From the NCBI RefSeq assembly GCF_954871325.1, contig NC_088777.1:39657366-39721365 (forward strand): a DNA stretch of 64,000 bases, in the 5' to 3' direction. The position numbers and the translations under genes are program-made. This document shows positions 28,876 to 41,581 of this stretch, piece after piece (within the stretch, counting starts at the first letter, position 1; the number at the start of each line of letters is the position of its first letter). Source of the stretch: Gordionus sp. m RMFG-2023 (taxonomy: Eukaryota; Nematomorpha; Gordioida; Chordodea; Parachordodidae). The notes under the pieces are model-generated. The model saw only the letters and a program-made list of their open reading frames with translations, did not search any database and was not told the origin of the DNA.

Positions 28876-30604
28876 TCAGAAAAATTATTATTTGACTAGA
28901 AATATGAAAATGGTAGATAAATATTACGCCACTAGAAATTTGAAAATAATAGGTAAATATTACACCAATAAAAACTTGAAATTGAAATTAATTGATAAAA
29001 TAACTTAATAGATGAATGTGATAAATAAATGTAATTAAATATACATTTAATATGAGATAGGAATAAATATTAACAGTTATAAATTAATATTTTTGAAAAA
29101 TATATCCGGCATCTGCATTTTTTGGCTTTGGGAGGGGGGGGGGGGAGGGGATGTCCCCTGCCCCCCCTGCGTACGCCAATGGTTATAGTTAGCATCTACA
29201 TGATAAAATTCTCCCAGAGTCTAATAAAATGGGAACAACCATTGAAGATATAGAGTAAATGTATTTCTGATTCTATAAATTATTTTTAACCATTTTATCT
29301 TATCAATATTTTAATAATACAAATTCCTTACTGTTTGACGTATATTGTGTATATTTATTTTTTTATAGAATAAAATACTTTGAGTATTTTATTTCTTATT
29401 TCTCAATTTTCTCGCCTATTTACATTTTATCACCTATATTCTCATTTTTCCCTTATTTTCCCTTGGAAAATTTCTTAAGACTTAAATTCCCGGGTTTTAC
29501 ATAACTCTCAAAATACTTTTTAAGCCCTACCCCTCCCCCTAAATATATGGAATCAAATAAACCGCCTTCTCCCTCCCCTTTCCCGCTCATATGCATAGAA
29601 GGGAACGAGTCCTCGGTAGTCAAGTTAGATGATATAGCCTATGTTTATCCATTATCAAACAATCTCTCTCTACGATGGTATCTGTCTCAGGCTCCTTGTT
29701 TTTTTAACACTCTTTAAAGAATATGGATAAACAAAGGTACAAATTATGACACCCATCAAATTGCGAATTTTTAAAATTGGTACAGGATTTGATTTCATTA
29801 TATTTATAGATTACCCTAACATAACTTTTCACTGCTTTAATGAAAAGATTTTTTACTGTATTACCAATTCTGTCATCATTATACACACGTACATGATTTT
29901 TATAATAGAAAATTTTTATCGAAAATGTACTTGCTAAAGTAAATCTGGTATATATGCCTTTTTAGGACCTTTATCTAGATACACTCGAAAGGAACCCTTT
30001 ATATATTTTTCTGCTCTTTTTGTATTAAAGAAATTTCCCTTTTAGGGACTTAATCTTTTGGATTTTTTTCCCCAATAAATCATATTATTTTGAAGGTAAA
30101 TAATTTTAGAATTAGATAAGAGTAAGTATATTTATAATATTTTTAATGCGCTTTAATCGCCACTATATTTCTCGAAGTTTTAGCTTAGCATATACGATGG
30201 CATAGGCTCCTTTTGACTTTATATGCAAGCCTCCCCAAGATGGCAGTTAGTAGATACCTACCTACCTTTTAACGAAATCAGTATTTTCATAGAAGTAACC
30301 GCTGAGATGTCACATGACTTACGTAAGTATACCGAGACATATGACTATAACAAAGGGTATCCGGTAATAACGATTTAAGCACGACTCCTATTAAATGTTC
30401 CTAATCCCAAGTAATCTTCCACATATGCCAAGAGAATTTTGGCCACATGAATATGAACGATCTTAAGTATATATCCTTCTACCTCATTAAAAAAAGATCG
30501 CCTCCTTCTTTTCAAAGAATTTTTAAATTTTATATATATGAAAATATTAATTTTAGAAAAAAAGCTTTTATGAGATTATACTAAATCTTTATGCATGATG
30601 AATT
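28876..30604. other. No gene seen
   Basis: AT-rich with a poly-G/poly-C block near 29130-29175 (GGGGGAGGGGATGTCCCC then GCGTACGCC) that resembles a decayed MITE end. Overlapping short frames at 29704-29937 show no family features. Confidence 0.35.
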
Positions 30605-31960
30605 TCATGGCAACCAACAACAAAAATCATGATTTTCAACCCTACTCATTCAGATTTTTCTGAATATTTGCAAGAGTTCAATATATGTACATCTCGTTCA
30701 TCCATAACTTCTACAACTAAACTCTGGTCCCTTACTCATCTCGGTCCCATTGATTATTTAGAATCCATCAATCGCTTCTTCACTAATGCATCATCTAGCT
30801 TACTTCATTTTAAAACATCTTCAAGCATCTCCTCTCTCGCTTTTTTTTTCTCAGTAACTTTTACTACATTTTTAAAATTCTTTACGCTCTTCGATCCACC
30901 TCGTGTTTTCTTGATTCATTAGAATAATTTAAAACTTCCTTTTGATGTAGAGATCCTTAATCACCGCTATCATAATCCATGATTACAAGCATCACTTTCA
31001 CAAACTCGTGGTATTGGCTTACGTTTAGCCCTAACCTCAATCTGGATTCATCAGTTCCCGTCTCTCTGATCTATACATTCATCAAATTTCTCCATTTTCT
31101 GGCCCCTTATTAGCCGATGCCTAGACCTTTTGGGACAATTCCATAGTCCCAAACCCCTCTACAACCCTCCTCATGTCCACATAAAGATTGTGATATTCTA
31201 TTCAATGAAGACTTCGCCACTTATCTAAATACAAGCCTTCATGATGATGATCACACAGTTTTTTATCGATTGAACCAAGGATCTGGTTAATCATACCCTT
31301 TCACAACCTCGTTTTGCTACTCCATATTTATAATGATGTAAATGGCTAGGCGTTATCCTAAATCAGAATCTGAGGCCCGGGTCAATATCTATTCTCATAA
31401 TAACTTTAAATCTCAATTGGCATCCGTCTCAATACAAATATAGTCACCCCATACATCTGCAGTTATGCAAAATTCAAGTCGATAGCAAAGGACACATTCA
31501 TTACATTTAAGACTGTAATAAATGCTCTCATACATAAGTATATAAGGCTCTCATTTTATCGATTAACCGGTAGGATTGAATACCTTATATAAATAACTTC
31601 CAGATTGATGAAACTCATTCCACGGGCTAAATGACAACCTCTAGTTTGGGATTATACCTGTATAAATTCATTCGCTAAATCAAATCATCTTTTTCAAGCA
31701 TGCTAAAACTTTGAAACGTCTTAAATATTATTTCTTAAAAAATGTCATTTTTCTACATTATGTAACTTTATAAATGAAGCATTACTTTTCCTAACAACTT
31801 TAAGGAAAAGAACTCTTTAATATCTCCTATGACTCCAAGGAAAACTTTTATCTTAGGCAGAGAATACATAATATGTTATATTAAGCGCCTAGCCTTATTT
31901 GTTATAAACAGAGCAACTCGGGCCCTCCACATTTTTGGACAGGCCTCAGTTACCTAAGCG
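30605..31960 (+). pseudogene. Non-LTR retrotransposon remnant
   Basis: A 97-codon plus-strand frame (30629-30922) is followed by heavily broken frames with recognisable phrases in the same order as the copies at 12 kb and 17 kb: RGIGLRLALTSIW near 31010, CKIQVDSKG near 31470, VWDYTCINSFAKSNHLF near 31650, and FYLRQRI near 31850. It is strongly decayed, with a stop about every 20-40 codons. Ends were not resolved. Confidence 0.55.
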
Positions 31961-33754
31961 AGAAAGATGTAAAGTCACTTACTTAACGCCCAAGGAAAAT
32001 AAGAAGATGGATGGGGAAGTCCATTCGATTAAATAAAAATTTTCATGATGGGGGGAATTAGTTCAATTAATTTTACTCTTATTTAGCATTGTGAAAAATT
32101 GAGTACCTAGAACAAAAAAATAGTTTAAACAAAAATATACCAATACGAAGAAGACAATTTTCTATCAATTAAACTAATGCTTAAATTCACACTTATTCCT
32201 AAAAATTGTAAATCCAACTTTATTCATTCATGAATCTATGATATTATAATATTTATACTTTTTATTTTATCTTTACCATATTATAACCTATAATCATTTA
32301 ATTTATGTCATATAGTTTTTACATACTGCTAATTTAATATGTATGTTATTTTTTAATATATGTATAAAATAAAAAAATCTTGAATTTCAATTTACTATAT
32401 TATATTTATTTATTATTAAATTATTTTTATTTGGTGGAGTTTAAAAGATACTTTGCTGTATCTAGCCAAAGATATGATACATGGTTTAGAAATGTGTCTG
32501 TTTATATTCCCTAAAAATATACAGATATATTCTTAAAAATAAATCTAGATACAGCAATTTCTGCAAGATCCCTTGTATTATAATGAAGTAAGGTGTACAT
32601 AATGTCTAATTTAAAATTCTATTAATAAAATTCTATTGTTAAAATTAAAATTTTGAAGTGAGCTAAAAAATTTATTGAGCTTAAATCTTAGCTAAATATA
32701 AAATATATAATTAAATGATAAATAATTGTTGTTAGAATTTAATAATACATATACAAAATATAAATATAATCATAAATTATAATTGTTAGATTTAATTAAT
32801 AGAATATTCTCAAATTTTTATCATTAAGGCATCTATGTTTATCTGTAAAGACATTTTTAATAACTTAAAAGCCTTTATACCGGGGCGTTAGACAGTTGAA
32901 TGGTGCTTAATTTTATGAATAACAACTTTATATTGGAATAATATTTAAATATACTAAAACTCTGACACCCATTTTGAAAAAAAAATTATTCAAAAATCTG
33001 TACAATACCAAAATTTATATCGTTAATTATTATCCCTACCCTCTAAGGGGTGCTGAAAAATTCTGATATTAATTTAATTTTTTTCCAGTTGGAACCTAAT
33101 AGTTCAACAACTAGATTAAAATTTACCATGCTGCCATGACCCATTATAAAATTTGACTGGTTTGTTTTAGTAGAGAAATAATAAAAAAAATATCATAATA
33201 TATCTAATAATAGATATAGATACTCCTAAAAATATATCCAGATACAGATATTTTTTAAAGAAGTGTTGAAACTGATACCAGGTTATAGCGGGCATGACAA
33301 AAATACGCGCCCCCGAAAACTATGCGCCCCTACGCGCTCACTAACAGAGAAGTTTATTTATAAAAAAGAACGCAGAATCATATTAAGATCATTAAAAGGA
33401 ATCAAAAAATGTTAATATTAAGTTTTTAAATTATTTATAACTTATTGAGATTTTGAAAAAACACTTAATTTCTTCTTTTTTTTTTGACTAAACTATATGG
33501 ACCATACGCGCCCTCGGTAAATATACATTATTTTAAAAAAAATGCAGAAATCATGTTTAGCATTTCAAGGAGTTTCAGAAAATGGTATTATTCATTTTTT
33601 TTTCAAATTTTAAATATCAAAAATTTTTTTCACATAACTAATAGCCCCTCCCCCTATCAAAGAAGCTTAATTTATAAAAAATTAAGACATAATCATATTA
33701 AGCTCATTAAAAGGAATCAAAAAATGTTAATATTAAGTTTTGTTATAATAATAT
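31961..33754. other. No gene seen
   Basis: AT-rich. A near-duplicate phrase (AAGATCATTAAAAGGAATCAAAAAATGTTAATATTAAGTTT class, about 33385-33430 and 33700-33745) suggests a local duplication of about 300 bp. Confidence 0.4.
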
Positions 33755-34620
33755 AAAACTCTTTTCTACACTAACATGGGCATGAGATAACCTCGTGTTG
33801 AATTTCCTTTCCTCTGTTGCAGTGGCGTAGCTAGGAATTTTTCTTAGAGGGGATCCATACATATAAAATCCTGGGGCTTCGCCCCTAGACCCCCTTTAAC
33901 GGGTCTTCGGCCGGGTTTATCTTAAAAATCATAACCACATCTTCGACAATATATAATAAATGCATGAATAATATGTTATTATAATTTAGTAAATTTTTTT
34001 CAATGACTTTATAATAATACTACCCAGAATAATTTCAATAGTAATATAATATCCTTACACAAACATTAAAACCAGAAAAATATAAATATTAATGGTATTT
34101 ATTTGATATAAAGTCACTATTAAGTCTTTTGAACGTATAATCTAAAATAAAATTTGCTCTGGGAGGGGTCCAAACCCGAAAACCACCCCCGTAGCTACGC
34201 CACTGCTTTGTTGTGAGATTTCTTTTGGGGTAGGGTTTCATCAAATAATTTGATAAAGGGAATGCATCATCCGCAACCATTACAAATGGCATGAACATGG
34301 AAATGGCTTGGGAACAGGCAGATCAAGTGTATGGTTAACCAATTCTATTAATATATTTTTAAGATATAATAAAATTAATATAATGTAACCTCTATATAAA
34401 GAGCTATTTCTAAATACTTCACCATCGTTCTGCTTTCTATATGCTCCCACATCTTTAAAAATAAATTTCCTGTAAATGTCTGTTAAGGCTAACAGTTTAA
34501 TTGAAAATCTATGTTCGTAGTTATAAAATTGTGAGCCACTATTGGGAGGGCTCTTGATATAGATATGTTTTCCATTTATTGCCCAAAACAATTTGGGAAT
34601 CCTGATTGAAGCAGGAATTC
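33755..34620 (-). pseudogene. PIF/Harbinger transposase remnant (HARBI1-like)
   Basis: The minus strand reads FWAINGKHIYIKSPPNSGSQ, LALTDIYRKFIFKDVGAYRK, then after a frameshift VADDAFPLSNYLMKPYP, and beyond an inserted MITE KFNTRLSHAHVSVEKSF. These match HARBI1 phrases 'IDGKHV.I..P..SGS', 'DVGA.G...DG', 'GDDAFPL...LM.PYP' and 'FN.RLSRAR..VENAFG'. The first catalytic Asp (IDGKH) is replaced by Asn, there is at least one frameshift, and the MITE cuts the end, so it is inactive. Confidence 0.8.
33820..34205. mobile_element. Short hAT-type MITE, CAGTGGCGTAGC ends
   Basis: The inverted ends CAGTGGCGTAGCTAGG and CCGTAGCTACGCCACTG have flanking octamers CTCTGTTG (33812-33819) and CTTTGTTG (34206-34213), 7 of 8 matching. 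It sits inside the Harbinger remnant; transposase phrases resume on the far side. The interior phrase GGGGCTTCGCCCC is shared with the element around 60130. Confidence 0.85.
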
Positions 34621-35344
34621 CTGCGAAATCTAAAGATAAGTATTAATCTTGATTTATTATAATAAATTTACTCTTTCCCAATCATTTTCATTAGGCCTAA
34701 GCATATGTATATGTACACTAGCATTCCAAATTGCTGTGCACACCAGTGGCCCCTACACTTTTTGAGCGAATGAAGCAGAATACCCCCATGAAAAGTACCC
34801 CCTTGAAAAGTATCCCCCCCCCCTTCGAAAAAATGATAATTATGACACCCATAAATTTCAAAAATAATTTTTATTGCATCAATTTTTAATATATAATATA
34901 AATAAAATGCAAAAAATATAACTTTATAAATATTATTTTTAAATTAATAATTTAGATAAATTAGGGGAAGAGAAAACGAAAGAATTTATAATTTCATCAG
35001 TATTTAATTGTTTAAATAAAAAAATTTCCATTGATAATATGGTTAAATTATTGAGAAAAGAATCTTTCATGGTACTGCGCAGTCTTGTTTTAATTAATTT
35101 AATTTTACTCATGACTCTTTAGTCAGTACATGAGGTTGTGGGAATGGTTAATAAATATTTATATAAAATTCTTAAATTAAGTAAAGCAGAAAAATTTAAA
35201 AATAAACGATAAGGTAAAGTAAATGAATAGTTTTTCCAATCTGAATCGTAAGTCCCTGAATTATCATGGTTAATGATGCTTACTACCAAGTGAATGTATG
35301 GAAATATTTTAAATACCAATCTAATTTGCTAAATACCGACCAAA

Positions 35345-35548
35345 ATTTTTTAAAATGTAATAAGACCCTTATTATTTAATATATTAATACGGAATCACGT
35401 GGTCGAGTCCGGCCTTCTATATATCATCCCCCCAAGGATGGAACCACCAAGTTAGAATAAGAAAAAAAACATGAACATTCCTGGGATTCGAACCCGGGAG
35501 CATAGGATAAGTAAGCCAAGCTCTTGCTTACTAGGCCATAGAGGCTTT
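35345..35548 (-). mobile_element. tRNA-derived SINE
   Basis: The minus strand has an RNA polymerase III A-box-like TGGCCTAGTAAGC (35538-35526) and, about 30 bp downstream, a perfect B box GGTTCGAATCC (35494-35484) inside CCCGGGTTCGAATCCCAGG. The 3' body contains GGCCGGACTCGACCACGTG. The tRNA-like part cannot close a normal acceptor stem, so it is a SINE, not a tRNA gene. It lies within the ZMYM1-like hAT element. Confidence 0.7.
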
Positions 35549-36379
35549 CCAAAAATCACGATTTTTCAAATATATATTATAAATATATTTGGTAGTGCCT
35601 ATCCAAATGAAAAATGAACAAAATTCAAATTTGATAGATGGTACCTTAAGGTACCAAGCATAATTAACCAATTATCATCATCATCAGAAGAAGCTAAATA
35701 ATGTATTGGTAAAAATATTTTAATTAAATAAATTTACAATTCTTAGAATCTGACAAATCTTTAGATTCTTGAACCTCTAGGTCATGAGTAATAATACATT
35801 CCCCATTTTGGCCATCTTATAAATATTTCTAAACTTCAACATTTCGAAAATTTGACTTGAATTTAAATTGTAAAATTCACAGAATAATATATTTTTCTGC
35901 CATTCCCTTTGGCGTAAAAAATGATATTTGATGTAAAAATTTCATGGAATCATAATTAAATCTTTCGTTAAACTGCATAATAATTAAATCGAGTGCAGCA
36001 TAAAACACACCTATTTTAAAGCTAAAAAAAATTTCTATATTTAATGATGAAAGTATATATACCTCTCCTTTTTGGATTGTAATGTTTGAAGTCTAGAACT
36101 TTAAAAATCAAAATGTAGATTTCTCTCCTTGATAAAATCTTGCGCCTTTGAAAAAATATCAAAAAATTCAGTGTTAATATCTATTAGATTAAAAAATAAT
36201 TAAGACAATAATTTATATTATACTTCTCAAATTAATCAAGCAATCTTTTGTCAATTGAATTTGATTTATTGCATACCCTATATCCTTCGAAATGGTTTGC
36301 AATTTTGTACAAGCCTAACTTGTTATAAACAATATATTATCCAAAACACAAAGTGATAAGATAAAATCAAATTTTTCTA

Positions 36380-37590
36380 TTCTAAAGACTATCGCACTAG
36401 CCATAGTGGAAGTGGCAGGATCTTCAGAATCCTTTATATTTGTCTGCCCTCAAGGCATCATAAAGTTGAAAAAAATTTACAATAGCTTTATATGACGATA
36501 GCCAGCTTCTAAATAAAAAAAACATTTAAAATTTAAATAAATAAGGAACTATTACCGAGTGTTATTTCAGGTCATTACACTGAAATTTTTTGAGTACCTC
36601 ATATCTTTTTACACCATTAAAATAGACATAAATCTCATCTAGTATTCCTAGAACATTTCGAAGTTCTTTAATTGATTGGCATAATTGAACAACGATTAAA
36701 TTTAATCGATGACAATAACACCAAATAAAAGCTGCCTTTGGCGCCTCTGCTCTAATCAAGGCTTGCACACCATTGATTCTTCCACTCATGTTTGAGGCGC
36801 CATCATAACTTTGCCCAACTAGATATTCAAGGGGTAAATTCATCGAGCCAAGTTTGGATATTATATTATGCTTTATATCGAGACCTGTGGTATTTCCCGT
36901 ACAATATATGTCAATCAGTCTTTCAACAGGCTTCGGCGTCTCACTATTTTCAACATATCTTACTATCAAAGCTATTGCTTCTGATTTCGAAACATCGTAT
37001 GTGCCATCAACTATGATTGAAAAGCACCTGTTAAATGTAATCTCATTTTGAATTTTTTTATTTTTCATGGTTTCAATGAGAATGTTTATGTTATTATATA
37101 ATAATAGGTTTGAATATAATTTCGTTTTTAATCCCTTATTTTTTTTATCTTTTTTTCTTTCTTCATTTTGCTGTATATACATTTATAGTATAGGTTCAGA
37201 ATCTGCAATAAGCTTAATAAGGGCCATCATATTGCCTTCTTGTTGCCTGTTCCCCCAGAAGGCTTGGTTACGAGATATTAAATAATCTAAACATCTTATT
37301 ATAATTCTTATAATAGAACGGTTATTATCTACACATTCTTTCTGAAGTGTTATAAATTTTAATATCGAATTTTTATTATGAGAAAGCCTTCCATAATCTG
37401 CCATCATATGTGCCTATGAAGATTCATGCAGAATAATATCACGATTAATATTTTGCCATTTATCTAGACCTTCACATGTGCATTTTGAATTTGCGTGTGG
37501 ACCACCAAATAAGAGACATGTTAAGCAAAAAACTTTATACATTTGAATACTATAAGTAATCCAATTTCTAAGAACTTTGCTATTGTCAAT
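36380..37590 (-). pseudogene. ZMYM1-like hAT transposase pseudogene
   Basis: In order on the minus strand: a TTF-type zinc-finger piece (FCLTCLLFGG, then KWQNINRDIILHES), NQAFWGN and LIKLIADSEP, the catalytic-core start FSIIVDGTYDVSKSEAIAL, GQSYDGASNMSGRINGVQA, CYCHRLNLIV, then after a 70-bp GT-AG intron SWLSSYKAIVNFFQLYDAL. The order matches ZMYM1-like proteins. Two in-frame stops (about 37413 and 37183) and a frameshift near 36450 inactivate it. The longest unbroken piece is 206 codons. Confidence 0.8.
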
Positions 37591-38289
37591 ATTGGTTAAT
37601 ATTTTTAGGCATATTTTAAAATTGGAAAAATAATTTATGACAAGAAATTTCGGATAACAAATTTACTAAACATCGACCAAAATTTCCGTCAATATATTAA
37701 ATTAAATATTAAGTGGGGGGGGGGGGTCTTATTGTTACAACCAGAAATCACATGATCATGATGGATGTAAAAAAAAAGTACTCCCACTCAAATTTACTGA
37801 AGCAGTTGCTTTGGACCCCCCCCCCGTTGTAGGGGCCCCTGGTGCACAATGATTTCACAATGTATGCTATGCAGGATTTTGAAAACCTTGAGCTATATAC
37901 TAGTTGTGCAAATGATAAACCAGTAATTAAATACCTATTATATAAATAATTAATAATGAATTAAATTTATTTTACCTCAAGGTAACATTGTAAGTTCTAT
38001 TCTCTAGACGATTTTATTAACCCAAAATATAAGAAAAGGTTGATCTCTTCATTCTTATATAATTATAAAATGGGAATGTGTGAAATCGCCTTCTTTATTG
38101 ATATATTCAGAAAAAAGATTTCTTTTAACATATATTTGAGATGTCTTGCACCGTCTCCTTCATTAATTTTTTTAAGTAAATATAGGGCAAGCAATTTTTT
38201 TTTGTTTTAAATTTAAATGTTTCATATTGAAAAAATATTAACCCATCAATTTAAACCTACGTTTAAGTTTTTTATGTGCGTTTTGAAAC

Positions 38290-38575
38290 GCTGCGTACAC
38301 AAAATGTGTTAAAAATATCTTTAAAATCCCAAAAATCTAAAAAAAATTGACTAAACTGAGAATTGACTTCATAACTCAAGAAATAATAATAGAAATTTAT
38401 AATTTTGTTCATTTTATGTTTATATAAGTTAGTTTACACAAAATGAGTCAAAAAAATAAAATATTATTTAATCCCAAAAATCTAAAAAAAATTAACTCTG
38501 AGAATTGAGATTATAACTCAAAAAATAACAACGGAAACTTAAAATTTTTTCATATTATGTTTATATAACCAAACA
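38290..38575. repeat. Two-copy tandem duplication, about 142 bp
   Basis: Both halves contain TACACAAAATG, ATCCCAAAAATCTAAAAAAA and GAGAATTGA phrases in the same order, starting near 38294 and 38436. Confidence 0.65.
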
Positions 38576-38796
38576 AATTAATCCAGAGCAAAGATTTATG
38601 CTCCTATAATTCATATTAATATTAATTAAAAACTAAATTTTTAATATATTACGCCATTTACGGGAATGATTTGTAAAATTTAATATGGGTGTTATATTTT
38701 CTATGTAATATATCTGTTCTATACTTATAAATTTATGGACTACATTTTCTTCAATATTCTATTTTATTTATTTATATAAAATAAAATAAAAAAAAT

Positions 38797-38880
38797 TTTA
38801 CTCATCAATTCTCAGTTTACCTGTCTATTCTCAGTTTACCTCTCAATTCTCAGTTTACCTCTCAATTCTCAGTTTAGTTA
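38797..38880. repeat. About 20-bp tandem repeat, four copies
   Basis: The unit CTCAATTCTCAGTTTACCT recurs four times with small changes. The same CTGAGAATTGA phrase occurs inverted in the duplication at 38290-38575, so the two structures share a source. Confidence 0.75.
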
Positions 38881-40749
38881 CATGGAGTTCAGATTATTTA
38901 CTAGAGAACAGATGATTCAAACATTTTTAAGAGTAAAATTGTTAATGAAAGTTATGTTATAGATTGATTAAAGAAATATACAACTAAAAAAGGGAAATCA
39001 TATACTAATTTTGGTCATTCCAGATTAAAGGCACCTAAAATATATGCAATTTATATGACTTGCCTTGTAATATTTACCTATTCTACTCTTATTATTGCAC
39101 CTGATGATTGGTAAATATAAAATAAAATATTGATGTCAAATTTAACTTTATAGGTTCAATTCCTTCTGGTTTAAATTTGGGAAAACAATTAATTGTATAA
39201 AAAATATACCCAATTTTAAAAAAAATGATTGAGTTTATCTGATATGAATCTTTACAATAGCTCTTATAATATAAATTCTGAAACAAATTTCAATATATTG
39301 AATTATTTGTTTTATATTTATTTTTTATGGACCATATGAGTTTTAACAACACTAAAAATTTTATAAATATATCAAATGAAAGTTCTTTTATGTTAAAGAT
39401 AAGATTAACAGTATAATTTTAAAAAAATTTAATTTACTTTTAAATTTACATATTTAAATAAACAAAAAGGTGATATTTAAATAAATTTATTAATTTACCC
39501 ATTTAAATTTAAATTTTTGATCATATTACTATCTCCTCACAGGGCTTTTTTTATATATATCTAAAGTTTAGAGATCTGTAGAGCCTGGTATGCCTGAAAA
39601 CTTGTATGGGACATGCAGTGTTGGTAAATTTTAGGGTTGAATTGGGCAATATGTATATAAAATATTTATGTACAATACACGTTATAGAGAGAAATAGATA
39701 GCCTACATTGAGAAAAAAATTAGTACTATATGAAAAATGTGATGGGCAGATAATTTGTGCAAATATATTTACAAACCAAGCTGACTATTTGTAAAATTTA
39801 ATAGGCTGGACCAAGCCTTATTTTTATTTAAATTTTAATGGGCTGGGCCAGGAAAATTAAAAAATTTTATAACCTGCCAGGTCAGGCTTAAAATTCAACA
39901 TTCTGAATCAGTAAATTTGCTCAAAAATTCTTAATGAGCTGGGCTTTAAAAGATCTTTACAAGATTAAAATTGCACAGGTTATTGATGCCTCACTAAATG
40001 TACACAAGCATAAATATGCTATGCACTCTTGAGGGGCACAGATACATTTAACCCTTTTCTATCCTTTCATTTTTTAAAATATTTGGGATAGGGGAGGTAA
40101 ATCCTGCTTTGTTTTCTCTAAATTATTTTTGCATGTAGATGCAGCCATCTTCCCACATTTATAGCTATCTATTAGTGAAGATTAGACACCAAACAGAAGT
40201 TGGAATAAAATAAAAGTAGAGGATTGAAAACTGAAATTAAATAAATGACCAGACCAAAGATTGATATTAAAAGACCTGACCAATCTTTTTTTAAGTCATG
40301 CAAAATCTCCATTTATAGCAGGGACTAATAAATCAGGAACTTATTAAATATTTTACTTTAGTTTTTTTAAACAACTATTTTTAATATTTTTTTATTAAAT
40401 TTAATTTAAAAAAATAAAGAATAATTTTATTAAAAATGAGTAGAAAATGACATTTTTGTTTTTAATATTGGTTTTCTTTTACTTATTACTGTATTCTAAA
40501 ATGCATTTTATTATATTATTACAATTGATTTTTTTTTCCAAATTTTGAAAAGAGGCTGAGCTGAGCCCTTCTGCCAAAAGTATTAAATTTGAATCTATTT
40601 TCCCCTTAATATTATTAAAATTATTATATAATAAAATCTTTTTTAGCTACAAAAGATAAAGAAGCAAAAAGCTTCTTTTTAAAATGATGTTTTTATAAAA
40701 TTTTTAAGTCGCTGCTGCTTCAGCTTTATTTAAAGTATAGAGTGTTAGT

Positions 40750-41573
40750 TAGAGGTCTGCATTGGGTGGAGTTTCGGCCCGCCCATGCCCGCCCTTCTAT
40801 GTGGGCGGGCGGATAGGCTGGTGAAAAATTTTTCAAAAATGGACAGGCGGGCGGGTTAAAAAAAATTTAAAACTATGGGCCGGCGGGTTAAGGAAATTTA
40901 AAATAAACTAAAAAAAATAATTGTTTAAATGAACTATAACAATATTTCTTTTTTTTTGTATCAATCATTTTTTTTTAAGTGGAGAACATTTACATTATGT
41001 AATAAACACAAAAATAAAACTCTTTTCTTAGAATAAATAAACATTTTTGTCTATTAAAAATTTCCTTTTATGGGAATGTAATGGAAGATTTTTAGAACAA
41101 AAAAGAACGTGTTTGAATCCAGAAAATGTCGATTCATTATTATTTTTGCATTATAATTACATATAATATTAATTTTACATTTATATTTTTTTCATAAATA
41201 TTCAATTTGATCAAATAAATTGTCCATAATTTACATTGATTATTTTTATACTTATATTAATTATTTTTATACTTATATTAATTTCCTAAATTATAAACTT
41301 TTTATAGAGGAGTAATGAAAGCTTAAAAAATGAAAGAATGACCATAATTAAATTTTATAAGCGGGCTTGGGTTAAAATTTTTTTATAAATAATGGGAGGG
41401 CAGGTAAAAAATTTTAGACAAATGGGCGCGCGGTCGGGTCAGGAATTTTAGACAAATGGGCGGAGCGGGCGGGTATATATTTTTTTGAAAACTATGGGCG
41501 GGCGGGTTAAATTTTTTTAAAACATTGGATGGGCGGGCTTTTTGTCCAAAAACCTGCCCAATGCAGACCTCTA
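40750..41573. mobile_element. GC-rich hAT-type element with perfect 8-bp target duplication
   Basis: The ends TAGAGGTCTGCATTGGG and CCCAATGCAGACCTCTA are perfect inverted repeats. GTGTTAGT flanks both sides (40742-40749 and 41574-41581). The subterminal regions carry GGGCGGGC blocks separated by A/T runs; the centre is AT-rich and non-coding. The perfect duplication and perfect ends point to a fairly recent insertion. Confidence 0.92.
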
Positions 41574-41581
41574 GTGTTAGT

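Larger units (their letters stand above)
34744..37841. mobile_element. hAT element of ZMYM1-like type (decayed)
   Basis: The ends CAGTGGCCCCTACA (34744) and TGTAGGGGCCCCTG (to 37841) are inverted. The flanking octamers are GTGCACAC (34736-34743) and GTGCACAA (37842-37849), 7 of 8. A minus-strand transposase pseudogene fills the right half and a tRNA-derived SINE interrupts the left half. Homopolymer C and G runs lie just inside both ends. The size, about 3.1 kb, is normal for the superfamily. Confidence 0.85.
37850..40741. other. No gene seen; small tandem repeats and GGGCTGGGC fragment
   Basis: AT-rich. Besides the repeats listed separately, TAGAGATCTGTAGAGCC near 39570 and GGGCTGGGCC phrases at 39780-39950 look like a decayed copy of the GC-rich hAT-type family. 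No coding exon was recognised. Confidence 0.4.

Noticed and set aside
35466-35545. tRNA gene on the minus strand
   Set aside because: A and B boxes are present but the ends cannot pair as an acceptor stem and the anticodon arm does not close. Called a SINE instead.
36792-37285. Plus-strand frames opposite the ZMYM1-like remnant
   Set aside because: They are shadows of the minus-strand transposase pseudogene, which carries the family motifs.
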